From: Cyclobacteriaceae bacterium
GTDB taxonomy: Bacteria > Bacteroidota > Bacteroidia > Cytophagales > Cyclobacteriaceae
NCBI GenBank assembly: GCA_028289505.1
Contig: JANQPK010000348.1
Span: 1-7,682, forward strand
Reading direction: 5' to 3'
DNA length: 7,682 bases
Each line of letters starts with the position of its first letter. Positions within the stretch are counted from its first letter, which is position 1. The notes beneath the pieces were generated by a model, which saw only the letters and a program-made list of their open reading frames with translations, was not told the DNA's origin and ran no database searches. Of this stretch, positions 6,610-7,682 are shown in pieces. Both the position numbers and the translations under genes were made by a program.

Positions 6610-6999
6610 TTAGCGAGAAAGTTTGTGTTTATAGTGTTGGAAGTAGAGCACTGCTGACAATGAGGTCATGATCAATAACAGCACCATTACTGCCATGTCG
6701 CTGCCTACCTGCTCCCAGGTTCCAGTGGCTTCGGGGCCGGCAAACAAGAATACCAGGAATGCCGCTAAAGCTCCGAACATGGCGATGGCAAAGATCAATA
6801 GTCCGTTCTCTAAGGCAAACATGCCCTTCCTTCGCTGAAGTTTCTGCTTATTCAATAATTTATGGAGCATTTCTTTTTCTGCGGTGATGGAGTTTACCTT
6901 GGAAGAAATGTTAGGAGTAGTATCCATGCTGATGTTCTTTAACAACTCCTGAAGCTCCTTGTCTTTTGTCTTTATTTCTTTTTCAATTAACGCTACCAT
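6610..6999 (-). CDS. Small two-helix membrane protein with coiled-coil-like N-terminus, unknown function
   Basis: A 129-residue protein I do not recognise. ATG 6999 begins MVALIEKEIK, preceded by AT-rich DNA with no Shine-Dalgarno, which is usual for Bacteroidota. Residues 3-58 are highly charged and helical (KEIKTKDKELQELLKNI; ITAEKEMLHKLLNKQKLQRR) with heptad-like Leu/Ile spacing, so a short coiled coil is likely. Two hydrophobic segments follow at 66-88 and 101-120, joined by a short polar loop, GPEATGTWEQVGSD (88-101). RRK at 56-58 before the first and HYKHK at 122-126 after the second place both ends in the cytoplasm. The gene stands alone, with a terminator after it and a 225-base spacer before it. 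It could be an accessory or scaffold membrane protein; nothing here shows a catalytic motif. Confidence 0.8.
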   Translation of the reverse strand: MVALIEKEIKTKDKELQELLKNISMDTTPNISSKVNSITAEKEMLHKLLNKQKLQRRKGMFALENGLLIFAIAMFGALAAFLVFLFAGPEATGTWEQVGSDMAVMVLLLIMTSLSAVLYFQHYKHKLSR

Positions 7000-7070
7000 T
7001 GTTATATAATTTATATTAAATATTGAAATAGTATAAATATCGATGTTTGAAGGTATATACTGAGCGTACA

Positions 7071-7204
7071 GAAAAAGTAACCGCTAAATAGAAAACTTTC
7101 GGATGTAAGAAATTTGTATAAAAGTGAGATTTTAAGTTAATGCATTATTTATCAATACTTTAACTTGAATACGATAGAGCTAATTCATCCGAAAAATTAA
7201 CCGC
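7071..7204. repeat. Nested direct and inverted repeats in the thyA downstream spacer
   Basis: The sequence GAAAAAGTAACCGC at 7071-7084 recurs as GAAAAATTAACCGC at 7191-7204, thirteen of fourteen bases alike and exactly 120 bases apart. Between them lie two nested inverted pairs: TTTCGGATG (7097-7105) with CATCCGAAA (7186-7194), and TTTAAGTTAA (7131-7140) with TTAACTTGAA (7160-7169, one G-T wobble) around a 19-base loop. On the minus strand each direct repeat contains a TAnnTTTT sequence, one base off the Bacteroidota -7 box TAnnTTTG, without a matching -33 element. It could be a regulatory site, a weak AT-rich end signal for thyA, or chance in AT-rich DNA. Confidence 0.4.
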
Positions 7205-7224
7205 AAGCACAAAATCTTATCCGG

Positions 7225-7682
7225 CTAGACTGCTACTGCAGCCTTGATTCTGGGATGTGGATCATAGCCCACCAATTGGAAATCTTCATATTTGAATGCA
7301 AATAGATCCTTGGCCTCCGGGTTTAATATCATCTTGGGTAGCGGTCTAAATTCCCTGGATAACTGCAACTGGGCCTGCTCCAGGTGATTGGTATAAAGGT
7401 GGGCGTCCCCAAAAGTATGCACAAAATCACCTAGCTCTAGATCACAGACCTGTGCTACCATCATAGTTAGCAATGCATAAGAGGCAATATTGAAAGGAAC
7501 TCCAAGGAAAACATCCGCACTGCGCTGATACAGCTGGCAGGATAATTTTCCCTGGGCTACATAAAACTGGAAGAAAGTATGGCAAGGTGGCAAAGCCATC
7601 TTTTCAATTTCACCCACATTCCAGGCGCTTACAATAATACGGCGTGAATCGGGGTTGGTTTTAATCTGTTGCAGTACTTGGG
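7225..7682 (-). CDS. thyA: Thymidylate synthase, C-terminal 151 residues (start outside window)
   Basis: Folate-dependent thymidylate synthase, which methylates dUMP to dTMP with methylene-tetrahydrofolate. The frame is open through the right edge; a GTG at 7617 is an internal Val codon, not the start, because conserved sequence continues before it. In fragment numbering, PDSRRIIVSAWNVGEI (10-25) carries the two phosphate-binding arginines (13, 14), and PPCH holds the nucleophile Cys33. The spacing between them equals that of the Escherichia coli enzyme (Arg127 to Cys146). QRSADVFLGVPFNIASY and GDAHLYTNHLEQ supply the dUMP-binding Arg, Ser, Asp, Asn, His and Tyr. The end, YDPHPRIKAAVAV, is the normal C-terminus with the final residue that closes the active site. 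About 113 residues are missing compared with the 264-residue E. coli protein. No dihydrofolate reductase gene follows it in this window, although that pairing is common. Confidence 0.97.
   Translation of the reverse strand, partial: QVLQQIKTNPDSRRIIVSAWNVGEIEKMALPPCHTFFQFYVAQGKLSCQLYQRSADVFLGVPFNIASYALLTMMVAQVCDLELGDFVHTFGDAHLYTNHLEQAQLQLSREFRPLPKMILNPEAKDLFAFKYEDFQLVGYDPHPRIKAAVAV

Overview
The window reads as a chromosomal stretch from a member of the Bacteroidota, probably the Cytophagia. This is inference from three things: AT-rich DNA with almost no Shine-Dalgarno sites, a Bacteroidota-style lipoprotein sulfatase and TolC protein, and a YwqK-repeat/TonB-C-terminal fusion typical of that phylum. 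Every gene I can support lies on the minus strand, so the order of transcription is from high to low coordinates. Long open frames on the plus strand are antisense shadows.

Right end: the last 151 residues of thymidylate synthase (thyA, 7225-7682, N-terminus outside the window). A 225-base AT-rich spacer with nested repeats follows (7000-7224). Next is a 129-residue protein with a charged helical N-terminus and two membrane segments (6610-6999), closed by a strong two-storey hairpin terminator (6549-6589).

Centre: a tight four-gene cluster. It holds the beta subunit of iron-sulfur L-serine dehydratase (5778-6455), a TolC-like outer-membrane efflux protein (4326-5774), a MacA/HlyD-like periplasmic adaptor (3000-4322) and a small exported protein with a probable YbjN/CesT-like fold (2518-3000). 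The first two gaps are 3 bases and the last junction is a one-base TGATG overlap. The adaptor and outer-membrane channel imply an efflux or export pump, but no inner-membrane transporter gene is present. The serine dehydratase also lacks its alpha (catalytic, Fe-S) subunit here.

Left end: after a 174-base gap comes the most unusual gene, a 631-residue rhomboid intramembrane protease fused to YwqK/MORN-like repeats and a TonB C-terminal-like domain (448-2343). It has no in-frame ATG before its catalytic core and appears to start at a TTG. A lipoprotein sulfatase follows 65 bases later and runs off the window (1-382).

Three supplied-frame starts that look like TTG were moved to the ATG that better fits the family or junction: serine dehydratase, adaptor and YbjN-like protein. 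I saw no tRNA, rRNA, CRISPR array, insertion sequence or phage gene.
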